This document shows, one piece after another, positions 1 through 10,793 of a DNA stretch of 64,000 nt. The stretch spans positions 70,472,552 to 70,536,551 of the forward strand of contig OX419756.1 of NCBI GenBank assembly GCA_948567375.1, read 5' to 3'. The stretch comes from Lunularia cruciata. Taxonomy: Eukaryota; Streptophyta; Marchantiopsida; Lunulariales; Lunulariaceae. The position numbers and the translations under genes are program-made. Position 1 is the first letter of the stretch. Every line of letters begins with the position of its first letter. The notes beneath the pieces are model-generated. The model saw nothing but the letters and a program-made list of their open reading frames with translations. It was not told the DNA's origin and did no database searches.

Positions 1-427
1 TTGATTTGAGCTTTACACTCCAACTCATGAGGTGATAAACAATATGGGGCCTTATAAGGAGGCGTCTTCCCAGAAATTATCTCAATTTTTAGATCTACGC
101 TCCTTTTTGGTGGTAATCCTGAGGGTAAATCATTGGGGAGAATCTTGAAATTCATTGTCTACATCTTTCAATTTCTCATGAACTTGACTATCGAGTTGTG
201 CACTCTAGACTTCTCTTATTAGGCCCATGAAACATCTATCTATTTTACAAATAGCCAATGTTCCTATGACATAGAGAGGTAATTCTTGCCTATGGGCTCT
301 CTCTTACCCTAATGATCTTCCATTGATGAGTTCTCACTACTTTCTTCCTCCAATCAACTATGGGTTGAAGTGTTCCATCCACATCATACCTAAGATTACA
401 TCATAATGAACTAATTGTATCACTTGC
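1..427 (-). pseudogene. C1 protease end and start of reverse transcriptase
   Basis: On the minus strand 427-358 encodes the end of a gypsy aspartic protease (YDVILGMMWMEHF, the conserved block after the flap). It is followed around 190-1 by the linker typical of Ty3/gypsy RT: NDLPSGLPPKRSVD, then PPYKAPYCLSPHELE just before RT motif 1. The frame contains a stop after the protease and at least one shift. The right end at 427 is exactly where B1 inserted. The polymerase core would lie left of the window. Confidence 0.75.
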
Positions 428-738
428 TGTGGTACCCACCTTTTTTTTGTTCTATTTTGAAGGAGAACTGAACAAAGTTGTATTGAACTTAATGGCATTG
501 AAAGGAGAAGAATTGTGTCTTTGGATTGCAACCCAAAGTAAGGAAACTTTGCTCCGGGGTGATCAACCCAATGTAAAGATGACATAACAACTTTCCTTTG
601 GATTTGTCAATCAAGAAAGGACAGGCAAGAAAATGGCTAAGGCATTAATGACTAACCTTGATAGTGCCAGGATGAACTCATGCAAAAGGAATGAGCTTCA
701 ATGAAGATTGATGGAAGAATGACCAATCAACAAAGCAC

Positions 739-746
739 TATAAAAT
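739..746 (+). promoter_or_regulatory. Candidate TATA box of B1
   Basis: TATAAAAT lies 34 bp before the first likely ATG (773). The equivalent TATAAAAA in B2 is at 31228-31235, 27 bp before its ATG. Position is conserved in the two copies although surrounding sequence has diverged. The short spacing would put the transcript start almost at the ATG. Confidence 0.4.
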
Positions 747-772
747 TAATACTTCGTCAAGGGAATTTCAAA

Positions 773-3700
773 ATGTCACACAAGTATCCTAAACCACTTA
801 GTAGTCGACCCAAAGGACTGCATGTAGCAAGGCCAATCAATAGTTTGATGTTTAACAATCTTGAAGGAGTTAGAATCTCAAAACTAAGAGACGGTAGAAT
901 TATCTTTCAGCTACCGTGTGTTTGAGATTGAACAATGCCAAAGAAGGGTGAGAAGAAGAGTCCTTCACTTGCAGTAAGAAATGAAATTATTCAAAGGTTA
1001 GATATGATAGCCAAGATCAAAGTGCTAAACTGTGAGCCGGCCTATCTCTCACTCAGGATGAACCTCTGATGGCTATTATGGTAGTGCACCATGGACTAAG
1101 AAAGCAAGGAATCCCAAATCCATCATACTTCTCCAAGGCTAACACTCCAAGACTCAAGACATTGCTCACTAGAGAACTCAATGAGAGAGAGATAGTTGCA
1201 AATGAAAGGATGATGAGTATATCCTCACCCCTTGTTTATATACTTGTGAAATAATTACGCACCAAAGTTACTAATTAATCGAGTAACTCAAGTTACTAGG
1301 CTAAAAGTCAAGTAAGGCCAAAAAGTATAAAGGAATATCCATCCACATGGGCATATTCCACTAAGTATGTGATCTTATCTTGACCCAACCACTAAGTCAA
1401 GGATTCCTTCATATGGGCTATCCTTGGAGTATAGAAGAATAAAAAAAAAAGGCTTGCAGGCTCAAGAGTTCTCAATTCTTTCCTCAAAGCCAAACACCTA
1501 GGAATAATACCAAGTCAACACACTAGAATCCAAAATAGTGGTGCTCATATTTTCTACTTCCTCTAAAGTAAGTTCTCCTCTATCTTAGCTATGACTAACT
1601 TTAGCTAATCATGACTAATGTAGAACCATCTTTTATCTCTATATAAATATTATCCCTCAAGTACGTGTAATACCAAGCTAAATATCACACTCCACACACA
1701 TGCAAAAATGGGTGTTACAAAACAAGCTTTGTATCACAATTTTGGCCTAGAATTAGAACTTGAGTTTTTCAAGGTTCATGGTAGAAGTAGCTGCAAGTGA
1801 TTGTGAGGAGGGACCTGAGAATGAAAGGAAGCAAGGAAATCTGGCTCAATGGACAAAGTCAGATTGGAGATTGGTGTTGAGAAGAGAGGCTGGTGAGGAA
1901 ACTAGGGCTACATTCCTTAGGAAGGGAGAGCCTATGAGGAGACGGACAATATTCAAAATTCCTTCACTACGCTGCGCACAAAGAACAAGTACAAAGTTGA
2001 TACCTATCGGGACCTAGTCAGGCAAAGTATCATTGGGGCACTTATGGCACTCTTCAAGCTAGATTGCATGACGTATGTGATGAAGCACCAAGCGGTGTTC
2101 TTTCATCAAATATTTGTAGGAGAGTTGGTGAATGGGGCAGAGTGTTTTGACCAAAGAACATAAAAAATGGTGTGGTGTGGAGAGATTGGGATGCTCTGCA
2201 CTACTTGGTGCCATTGCTGTGCATTTCTACTTTGGGTTGAACCTAATGAAAGAGACCGAGCAAAGAAAGATGGTGTCTCACTTTCATCTAGACCTACAAA
2301 AAGCTGCGGATGAAGAGGAACAACAATATATCCAACACATCCAAAGTAGTGATGAGCATTATGCAAGAATGGCACAACACATAAGGATAGCAATGAATAT
2401 CCTGAAGTTGTCCCAAGGAAAGCATGTCACCGTGTCCAGCCAAAGAAGACAAGGAAGGTGAACCTAAGGCAAGACATCATAGTAATTGATGATCATTGGG
2501 AGCAGAAGAGTTGGAAAGCAAAGCCAAGTACAAGCCAGAAGATTGGGAGAAGAAGAAGAACCAGAGCTTATGCTACGGAGCAAAGGGTCAAGTAGCGGAA
2601 GTGAAGGTGAACCAAAAGTGCAGCAACATGGCAAAGATGTTGCTGACACTAACAAACAAGAGTTCCATGTGGTGATTGATTGCAGGAGAGGAGGACAAAT
2701 TTCATGTCCAGAATTGCCAAGCACAAAGATACAAGAGACTTTGGAAGCCAAGCCAAAGTTGGAGTTTCAGAATGATAGAAGATCAAGGAGAAGTGTTTCT
2801 ACTACGGGTGAAAAAATGAGCAATGTAAGCCCTGTAGTGGAAAAGGAGGAGAGCTCATATGACATGCCCTTGAGAGTGAGGATGTTCTGACTTCAGAGTA
2901 AAGCTCTAGTAGAAGATGTGAGGGGAGAAGAACTTGAGCCACCCAAGAGTTCAAAGGTCTTTGATGGGATAGAGTACTTGATGTAAATAGTTTGTCCCTT
3001 GTTGCAGTTAAATAAGAAGAGGGAAGAGCTGAAAAGAGATCACTCAAAATTGAAAGATGAATTGGCATTAGTGCAATATATGAGTGAGGAAAGTTTGGAG
3101 TTAAGAAGAAAGTTAATTTGTGGAGAGCGGGAATAAGCAAAACTTGAAATTGAGATAGAGCTTAGGAGGAAGGAGATTGAGAGCTTGACAAAGGACTATG
3201 TGAAGAGAGATGAAGCCATGGCAAAGCAAGAAGAAGAAAGAAGGGAGCGGATGGCAAAAACTGAGACCTTGAGGATGGAAGTGCATGACACGCTAGTGGA
3301 GGTCATTCACTTGAAAGCTATGGCAGCAATCATGGGACAAGAGTTGGAGAGTTTGAAGACAAATGCAACAAAGAAAGATAGAGCTTAGGAGAAGGAGTTA
3401 ATTATGCAAAATTGGGAAGAAGAGCAATTGCTTGGGTTAATCAGATGAATAGAAGAGCAACTCGGGCAGAGTGTGAAAGAGAAGGAAGCTTTGAAGGCCG
3501 AGTTGGAAGATGAGGTAAAGATGTATTGAGAGGAGCTATTAGTAGAGAGAGAGAAGCTAAAAATACCAAGGCAAGAGATAGTTGAAGAAGTAGTGGTAAG
3601 GGTGAAGGTGATGCTTGGTACAATGTTTGAGTGTCAGTTGGAGGAAGCAAGATTGCACAAGTTGAAATTGCTAGTGCAAGAGAGGAGGAAGAAGAAAGCA

Positions 3701-4138
3701 AAAGATATTGAGTTGAATAAATTATTGATTTGCTTGAGAGATCAAGAAGATAGGAAGATATGAGAGGTAGGAGACAATGTGTGTCTCAAATTAGATTTAG
3801 TACATTCAGAGTTAGAGAGACTTTAAAGTAATGTGAAGGGAGATAAGAAGTCCAAAGTAACAGAAATAGGAGTGCAAGTGTCTAAGGACCAGTTATCTAA
3901 GACATTAGAGACAGTGCAAGTGTCTTCGGACCAGTTATCTAAGACATTAGAGACAGGTGGGTCAAAAGATAAAGAGATAGATAGATTACCCATGGTCTTA
4001 ATTACAAAGTGTCATGAAGAAGTAATAGAATTGGTAGAAGATGTAATAGAAGAAGATAGACCTAAAGAAGGAGAAGTAATAAGAAGATCATCAGGTTTGG
4101 AAGCCAAAGTTGAGGTTGACATCAGGTCGGAGTAATAA
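773..4138 (+). pseudogene. B1 coiled-coil-rich protein, decayed
   Basis: The frame starting at 773 opens MSHKYPKPLSSRP, matching MSSKFPSPLRSHP at the ATG of B2. It reaches 925, meets two TGA codons that would be CGA before CpG decay, and continues in the same frame (MPKKGEKKSPSLAV from 935) to the inserted LTR A1. Beyond A1, open segments occur at 1760-2017, 2132-2461, 2486-2890, 3185-3388 and 3833-4138 in shifting frames. They are rich in Glu, Lys, Arg and Gln in heptad-like patterns, with a hydrophobic stretch near 2050-2110 (RQSIIGALMALFKL). The last segment holds an imperfect direct repeat at about 3869-3956 (VSKDQLSKTLET and VSSDQLSKTLET) and ends GLEAKVEVDIRSE, as B2 ends GLKADDEVDIGSD. 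Function unknown; no enzymatic motif seen. Confidence 0.5.
1031..1719 (-). mobile_element. A1: solo LTR of family A
   Basis: Read on the minus strand it begins TGTAACACCCATTTTTGC and ends CCGGCTCACA, 689 bp, like the 691-bp 5' LTR of A4. It is flanked by AAAC at 1027-1030 and 1720-1723, a 4-bp duplication. No internal retrotransposon sequence remains, so it is a product of LTR-LTR recombination. It interrupts the B1 reading frame. A 61-codon frame antisense to the LTR (1069-1254) is open, as in every other copy. Confidence 0.85.
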
Positions 4139-4944
4139 CAATTTTGAGATTTCAAGAGGTAGATATGAAGATGTGCATTGTCATTTCGGATTGTAGTTTG
4201 GTAAAATTGTTAGGAACCAATATATTAGTTACATAACTATCAAAGTGCTCAGTCTATTTAAAGGAGGCATTTGATCTCTTATGTTGTTCAGTATTCATAA
4301 TTTTTGAAGATAGATAAAGCCAAGTGATGTATCTCAATGCTTGTTGCTTGAGCTTAATTCCGAGTAGCGAGTTTGTGCTTGTGTTTGTGCTTGTGTTTGT
4401 GAGTGTGTGGAGAATTTTGAAGTGCAAGTTATTGAGCTTGTTGGATGTTGGATTCCGTAGAGCTGATCTTCATTCTATATGTTTGATCCTAAGTGAAGTG
4501 CAACCAAAGCCATGCCTTGACAAATATATGAAGAATTGTAGTGTTGGTAGTATTTTGCATTTGTGAGTGCAACATGAGTTTGATGTGAAGTGATTTTAAT
4601 TGAGGAAGTTGTATCTTTAGTGGAGGAGTGGAATGCAATTTTGGGGCGAGGTCATTTTGCATTGAAGTAGCCGTCTTTGAGAGAATCTAAATCATCACAA
4701 TCAAAGTTGGTTTTGAAAGATTAGAAAATATTGTGATTATAAGGGTTAATTGGTGATGAGACTATGATCAATGCTTGTTACTCTCGTTTAGGTGTGGTTT
4801 CTACTTGAGAGACTAAAGAAGAACTCAAGAAGAACTACATTGTTACTATTTACTTTGTATTTGACCATTTTTTACTTGTATCTATGTGGGAACAAATTTT
4901 TACTTACTGATTACCCCAAAAATGATACTTGTTGGGTTATCACA
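4139..4944 (+). other. B1 conserved 3' region
   Basis: Aligns with 31440-32244 of B2 over about 805 bp almost without gaps. It contains a GTGCTTGTGTTT short tandem near 4376-4400 (expanded relative to B2) and an open segment at 4324-4566 whose second half, ending NCSVGSILHL, is also open in B2 (31659-31865). It could be a 3' untranslated region or the U5 part of a very long LTR. No other feature recognised. Confidence 0.5.
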
Positions 4945-4949
4945 CTTGC

Positions 4950-5419
4950 CACTTAAGTGCTTCTTGATACCCTCCTATAGAGAGTGCTACCTTTCTAGGT
5001 AATGATTCAATCTTCTTTGTCTGCCAACTAGGTAATTCTACTTCTTGATTCTCATCCTTCTCTAGATCCATCTCCAACCTTATTGCAATAGAGCAAGACA
5101 AGAATTCTCTATTGCTCCAAGGTCTATCAATACTCTCACTTGATTGCCTTCTAGGACTCCATTTACAAAAATCAATTATGAGCTTGTCTTCCTCAATTGC
5201 TCTTTGCACTTATCCTGTTATTTCTCTTTCTTTTTTGCTTCTCCATTGAGTTAATAAGGCCTCAAGGTATATTTATTGGTGATTTTTGTTTTCCAATGTG
5301 ATTTTTGCAACCTCCTCTTCAATTTATCTCTTGAGGTTTTTCAAAGTTTGTATGTATGGAGGTTGAGGGCCTCTAGGAAATTGAGTACAAAAATTGATGG
5401 CTAGGTGCTCAACTTGGCA
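4950..5419 (-). pseudogene. C1 protease N-terminal part
   Basis: Minus-strand frame 5209-4940 (acid- and lysine-rich, ending EALKWQV) continues in the same frame into the protease block at 427-358 once B1 and one CTTGC are removed. That identifies it as the region before and in the protease of C1. No intact catalytic DTG motif is visible. 5210-5419 gives only stop-rich translation. The segment ends where LTR A3 starts. Confidence 0.55.
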
Positions 5420-6112
5420 TGTAACACCCATTTGTGCATGTGTGTGGTATTATGCTATTTAGCTTAGTATTACAAATACTTGAGAGGTATTATTTATATA
5501 GAGATAAAGGATTGTTCTACATTAGTCATGATTAGCTAAAGTTGGTCATAGCTAAGAAAGAGGAGACCTTTCTTTAGAAGAAGTGGAAAAGATGAGCACC
5601 ACTATTTTGGATTCTAGTGTGTTGACTTGGTATTATTCCTAGGTGTTTGGCTTTGAGGAAAGAGTTGAGAACTCTTTGGCCTGGAAGCCTTTTTGTTTTG
5701 GATTCCTCTCTAGTCCAAGGATAGCCCATGTGAATGAATCCTTGACTTAGTAGTTGGGTCATGATAAGATCACATACTTATTGGAATATGCCCATGTAGA
5801 TGGATATTCCTTTATAATTTTTTGACTTTACTTGACTTTTAGCCTAGTTACTTGAGTTACTATGGTAAATAGTAACTTTGGTGCATAATTATTTCACAAG
5901 TATATAAACTAGGGGTGAGGATGTACTCATCATCCTTTCATTTGCAGCTATCTCTCTCTCATTGAGTTTTCTAGTGAGCAATGTCTTGAGTCTTGGAGTG
6001 TTAGCCTTGGAAGAGTATGATGGAGTTGGGGTTCTTTGCCTTCTAAGTCCATGGTGAGCTACCATAATAGCCATCAGAGGTTCATCATGAGTGAGAGACA
6101 AGCCGGCTCACA
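5420..6112 (+). mobile_element. A3: solo LTR of family A
   Basis: TGTAACACCC...CCGGCTCACA, 693 bp, plus strand, with the family's TATATAAAC near 5910. It lies between gag and protease of C1. Flanks (TGGCA left, AGCCG right) show no convincing duplication, so the target duplication has decayed or a small deletion occurred. The antisense frame (5889-6101) is open. Confidence 0.85.
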
Positions 6113-7000
6113 AGCCGTAATTGTAGCAATGGCCTTGTTATGCTCATGTCCCTTCTCCTTGTGGGACCCCATCTCTCCTTTCTTTGATCCGTTCTTTGAT
6201 CCGTTCCTGTTCTCCTTGGAGTGGTTGTGCTCCTTGTTCTCAAAACTAAATGTTGCCCAATTCCATAAGAACTTGTCCACCAAAAGTGTTGTGTTTCAAC
6301 ATTAGTTGGGACTACCCCTCGACCTCCTCCAAGCGCCCTTGCTATTCTAGAGCACAAGCAATGGCTTCAAAAACCATGCAAGGGTTTTGTACCATTACTT
6401 CTTGGTGAATTCACTCTTTTTATGCTTGTTTGAAATTGTCTAGAGCTTTTTTTGGACTCATGTTGGTTAGTGAAACCTATAGATCAAGGAATACCTCCAC
6501 ATATTCTCATACACTATTCTTCTACTTTAACTCCCAAAGTTGAGTTTGGGCCATCTGCACAAAATCCATAGATTGGAAGTTTTTCAATAGCCCTTCCTGC
6601 ATGGCCATCCAAGTGACCTCTCTTCCTTCTACAAAAATTGATTATTTCCAAGCATTGTACCATATGAGGGCTTTATCAATCAAGTACTCACATGCAAACA
6701 TGCATGTAGAATGATTAGTGATTTCAATTATGAACAACCAAAAGTATCAATTCATACTTGGAATGTAGTTTGCCACTACTCCCATGGAACATTGGCCCTT
6801 GGAAGGCTTAATATTGTGTATCTTCTTCATCCATAGTAACAATATGACTTTATTGTTGACCGGGATCAGTGTCATCAGTATGTGTGACTCTCTATGTACT
6901 TTGGTTACAAGTATTGGGCTTTGGGACGACTCTCCTTCATGCATTGCCTGATCATTCTTGAAGGTATGTACTTGATTTTGCAATGCCTCCGTGGTTATCT
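6113..7000 (-). pseudogene. C1 gag, decayed
   Basis: On the minus strand the segment about 6950-6360 translates as a Ty3/gypsy Gag core: YLIDKALIWYNAWK, then REVTWMAMQEGLLKNF, and SPKKALDNFKQA. These blocks correspond to the Retrotrans_gag family, structural proteins of the virus-like particle. Stops replace probable Arg/Gln codons. 6283-6113 encodes a His/Lys/Asn-rich tail (KEHNHSKENRNGSKN), the nucleocapsid-like basic part; no CCHC knuckle is seen because LTR A3 cuts in here. Confidence 0.7.
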
Positions 7001-7689
7001 CTATATCTCAAAACTCATTCAACATACCCTATATTCCTTGCATCAACTCCTACAACCAAGGGTCCATGCTTCCTACATACAACAATTGCTCAATTAATAC
7101 TTCTTACTTCAAGAGAGGTATGATATGATCACCCAAATGGGGGAATAAACTATTAGGACAACTATTAGGACAACCATTGGGACATTAGGACTTCTGAGGC
7201 TAGCATTCATTAATAATATTCCTCACCAAAATTATGGATTATGAAATCCTTAAACATTACTTTCAATCTAACCACATAATACATTTCTAGTTGAGTGTTG
7301 AAAGGGAGAGGATTTGGTATATTTAGATTCATCAGAATAGAATATAGATTGTGAAATCCCACTCTATCATAGATCACATGGAAAATCACCTAGTTGGTGA
7401 ATTCATCACTCTATCCATGAACTCTACTCCAAAATGGAAAATGAGATATACTCTTACTTGCTCACCGTGGATGTACATAATCTTGATGTGGAATGGATTC
7501 AAGAATGGAAAGCATGGTGCTGGATATTGTCTTCTTGGTGCTTCTATCTTATCCTCTCTCTCTAACACTGTGCTTATTTATCAATTTCACTACGGTTTCT
7601 CTCCTCAAAATTACTCAGTCTCAATAGTCCATATTTCTCCAAGAGGGGTGATCCACTCTCTTGGATGAAAACATCTACTCTCCTACCAT
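7001..7689 (-). other. C1 5' leader and degraded primer binding site
   Basis: No coding similarity recognised; this is the untranslated leader between the 5' LTR and gag of C1. Immediately next to the LTR the minus strand reads TGGTAGGAGAGT (7678-7689), matching 9 of 12 positions of the plant initiator-methionine primer site TGGTATCAGAGC. Confidence 0.4.
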
Positions 7690-8272
7690 TGTAATATTTT
7701 GAGGATAGGGGACTTTAAGAGAAACACATGAGAAGAAACACAAAGCTTCACACTCAACACTCCGATGCCCCAAAGGAGCACCATGACTTTATTATATAGC
7801 AAAGAGGATCCTCTCAAAGGAAGCTCCACCCTTGGATCAGATAGATGGATTGGTGACATGTCAATGAGCTCCATCATTAGATTAGTTTCCTAGATGGGTG
7901 ATATGTCGGTCCTTGTCCTATCAGGTTTGATTGGAGAGAATCTTTAGGGAATCTTCATGTAGGAAGCTCAAAATCACATGGGTGAGGTACCAATGGAAAG
8001 CTCTCAATGAAATGAACAGTGGGGTAAGAAGACAAGTATTTTCCTCCCAAAGGGGGAAAAATAATTAACATCTTTGAGGCCTAATTCATCCATTTAGGGC
8101 CTCTAAATTGACTCAAGTTTGTAGGCTATTTTTGGCTTCTACTTTATTAGAAGAAGTAATATTTTGGTGACACCCCTAGCTGATCTATCTAGCTCATCAT
8201 ACAGAACATCCTTCTAGATGTTCCCAAGCCAAATTTCACATCTAGATAATATGTCTAGCTATTGGTATTACA
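7690..8272 (-). repeat. C1 5' LTR (family D LTR)
   Basis: On the minus strand it begins TGTAATACCAATAGC and ends ATATTACA (TGTAATA/TATTACA short terminal inverted repeat), 583 bp. It aligns with the C2 LTRs at 34422 and 43755 but lacks their roughly 160-bp internal tandem duplication. A TATATAATAAAG box lies near 7790 (reverse complement). Its outer edge at 8273 is the insertion point in copia F1. Confidence 0.8.
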
Positions 8273-8299
8273 ATTGCTGATTCTTTTGTAGCTTACTTT

Positions 8300-9720
8300 G
8301 TAGACTCTTTAGAAGCTTGTGGAAACTCTCCATCAACTCCTATCTCATCAATGCTCATTCTAGCATTAGCTTGCTCTTTTTTTCTCTCTTAAAGACAATA
8401 TGTGTCTAAGTTCAACATTTGTAACCATCAATGATCAGGTTGCTTGTCTTTGAACAAGATGTCCCTACTTTCACATATCTTGTTTTTCTTCCTATCCCAC
8501 AATCTGAAGGCTTTGGATTCCAAACTATATCCAAAAAATGACATCTCTTGTCCCTTTGGATCAAACTTCTTTCTTTGTTTGTGCCCAAAGATTGAAACCA
8601 AAAGTTCTCAAATGTGCAATTGTTTGCTTTGTTTCATATCAAAGCTCATAAGGAGTTTCCTCTAAGACTACACTAAAAAAACTATTCAGGAAAAGTATAG
8701 CTAGTTCCACAAATTTTGCCAACAACTCTCTAGGCAGCTTGCTAGAAAGCTACATGCTTCTTACCGCTTCAAACACTATTCTATGGTCTCTCTCTAGGAT
8801 TCCATTTTACTACAAAGTGTAAGGTATTGTAAGTTCATGGACTAATCCAACACTTAATATAAAAATAACAAAAAAATTTCCAATTTATTCACCTCCTCTT
8901 TCAGGTTGTAGTTTCTTGATCTTCACTCCACAATGAGTTTCTACATATGTGTGTTTGAAGTAAGAGAGAGTTTTTGACTTCTCTTCAAGAAATTTTTTTT
9001 TCTGAAACCATTAGTATCATACTTAAAAGAAGATAATGTCTTGATCTTCCTATTGAGCTCATGGTCATAGGACCACAAATATCAATGTGAAAGAACTCTC
9101 CAACCTTGTACTTGCATCTACTATTGCTAGATTTGCAAAAGGTGATTTATGCTACTTTCTTGGAGCACATCCATCACAATAGACAAACTTTTGACTACCA
9201 AGCTATATTGGTTTCAAATAGGGACACTCTACTAGTACTTCTCTCTCTATCTTCTTAATTTATGCAAGATCAATGACCAAGTCTTTGGTGCCCATAGTGC
9301 AATATATATTTTCCAATTTTTTTTTGCATTTCTAGCTTCTTACTATCCCCATTGCTTGCAACAATAAAGTTTTCTTGGGATATGCTACCTATCTTGATAA
9401 CTTTGATCAAAAGTTTATAGAGCTTTGAGTTGTGGACACACTTCATCACCATTGCTCACCATTTGAATGCCTTTTTTGTTTCTTGACCAATTCTGAACAT
9501 GTTGGACTTCAACTCAGTATCATAGAAGACTCCTTGTCTTCTTGCACCAAGCACACAAGAAATGAGGATGTCTCCCACTCAAGCACTCCAAACCTTTTGA
9601 TTGTCAAAAACATCCAACGGCCAACTTCCTTCTTCAATCTTCTTGAAGTCTTGGAACCACTCTTGTCTTTTTAAGTCATGTGCTCTGAAGCTCCTCCATC
9701 AACATACCAAACATCATTGT
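8300..9720 (-). pseudogene. F1 protease and integrase, decayed
   Basis: Around 9710-9675 the minus strand reads WYVDGGASEHMT, the copia protease active-site region (usually DSGAS; here DGGAS). GAG-pre-integrase and the zinc-binding region follow (HQRLGH near 9275, then CDGCAP near 9180). Near 8680-8600 ETPYELWYETKQTIAHLRTFG, and near 8560-8480 DPKGQEMSFFGYSLESKAFR, correspond to the integrase C-terminal blocks. Many stops and shifts; not functional. Confidence 0.75.
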
Positions 9721-9799
9721 CTAGATGATTGATACTTGTGGTAGCGCTTGAACTAGCAAAAAATGCAATACTTTATATCATTAGAGCATTGGCTTGACT

Positions 9800-10616
9800 T
9801 TTAGGATAAGCTACATTCTACATCTTTCTTCTTTTGAGTTTTTGCTCACATTTGCATTCTCTTGCACTATGACCCTTCTTTCCACATTTTTTGCATTGCA
9901 TCTTGTTTTCTTCTTCAATTTAGAAACCTTGCTCTTCTTTTGAGTCCCACCATTGTTGCTACATCTAATGGTTTGTCTATCATCAACAAGAAAGGCTCTC
10001 TTCCCTTAACTTTCTTCCTTCTCCTCTCCACATCTATTCAAGGTTTCTTCCTTGAGTAGTCTTGAAATGAGTCTCTTGATAGTTTGATGCTCCTCATTAC
10101 ATTATCCCATGTGGCTATTATACAGCAACACATCTGTGGTAAACTATAAATAATCTTGGTGATGATTGAAAAATTGTCTATTCTAACACCAAGGTTACTT
10201 AACTAACTAGCAAGAGTTTCTACTTGGCTAATAAAACTTGCTATATTTTCTCTTGGTTTCATTTGCATCTAAAAGAATCTTTGTAAGAGAATATGATTTT
10301 TCTCTAAAGCACGCTACTGATCTGATATAATCAATCTACTCCACATCTGGTTTGTAGTTTTACAATTGAGCAGTCTCTGTAAATACTTTTCCTGTATGGT
10401 TGCACAGACGTACATTTTTTCAACATCATTCTTGCTGTGCCAATTGGTCTCTTCTCCATCTGATAAGGGTGATTCTATAATCTATATCCAATTAATGATC
10501 CCTATAAGTCTGTTTGACTTTATCATGATCATCATTTGTAATTTCCAAATCAAGAAATTCTCTCCATAGAATAGACTTATGTGTGTTATATTGCTCACAT
10601 TGCTCCTTGTTCCCAT
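9800..10616 (-). pseudogene. F1 gag with CCHC knuckle
   Basis: Begins MGTRSNVSNIT at 10616 and runs through FYGENFLIWKLQMMIMIKS, the usual start of copia Gag. A perfect nucleocapsid knuckle CKKCGKKGHSAREC (CX2CX4HX4C) is encoded at 9895-9854. Several stops lie in between. Gag packages the element RNA in cytoplasmic particles. The sequence right of the ATG (10617-10788) is leader or LTR with no clear motif. Confidence 0.75.
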
Positions 10617-10793
10617 TGTGTCTCAATTTACACAAAAATATAAAAGATATTTTCTAGTATCTCTAAAATATTATGACAAGAATAATGTTCTATCACTCTT
10701 ACTGTGCTAGGAATTGTGTGCCTATAACTTGTTGAAATTTTTTCATAAATATTCATGCAAATATACACAAAGTTTATAAGGAATGCAAAAAGG

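Larger units (their letters stand above)
428..4944 (+). mobile_element. B1: TG...CA element with coiled-coil frame
   Basis: Starts TGTGGTACCCACC and ends GGGTTATCACA, flanked by a perfect 5-bp duplication CTTGC at 423-427 and 4945-4949. The second copy, B2 at 30878-32244, begins TGTGGTGCCCAC and ends TTGTCACA with its own perfect duplication. Apart from the inserted LTR A1, the unit is about 3.8 kb. Its first 500 bp and last 805 bp match the two halves of B2; the middle, absent from B2, is coiled-coil-rich frame. I see no LTR pair inside it, no reverse transcriptase and no transposase. Termini and 5-bp duplication are LTR-like, so it may be a giant solo LTR that contains a gene, or a non-autonomous element of new design. 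Confidence 0.65.
1..8272 (-). mobile_element. C1: Ty3/gypsy element with nested insertions
   Basis: A minus-strand gypsy element whose 5' LTR is at 7690-8272, followed (to the left) by a leader, gag, protease and the start of reverse transcriptase; the rest lies off the left edge. It is cut by LTR A3 (5420-6112) and element B1 (428-4944). The protease reading frame is continuous across B1 when B1 and one copy of its 5-bp duplication are ignored, so all pieces belong to one element. Its LTR is the same family as those of C2, which carries a chromodomain, so C1 is probably a chromovirus too (inference). It sits inside the integrase region of copia F1. Confidence 0.8.
8273..10788 (-). mobile_element. 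F1: Ty1/copia element, 5' half
   Basis: Minus-strand copia element. Order from right to left is gag (ATG at 10616), CCHC knuckle, protease, then integrase, the copia order PR-IN before RT. RT is not present because C1 inserted in the integrase C-terminal region at 8273 and continues off the window. E2 interrupts it at 10789-10793, so its LTR or leader should resume at 16413 on the far side of E2. Confidence 0.8.

Noticed and set aside
358-585. 75-codon minus-strand frame ending in a protease motif as one gene
   Set aside because: Only 358-427 is protease; the rest is the antisense of the B1 start, separated by a target-site junction.
428-1030. 428-1030 and 4139-4944 as the two LTRs of B1
   Set aside because: They do not resemble each other; each matches a different half of B2.
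2106-3701. Minus-strand open frames rich in Leu and Ser
   Set aside because: They are the antisense of the Glu/Lys-rich plus-strand B1 frame; low-complexity shadows.
4324-4566. Hydrophobic ORF in the B1 3' region as a membrane protein
   Set aside because: Hydrophobic part is a GTGCTTGTGTTT microsatellite; the B2 counterpart has a shorter version. Kept only as part of the 3' region.
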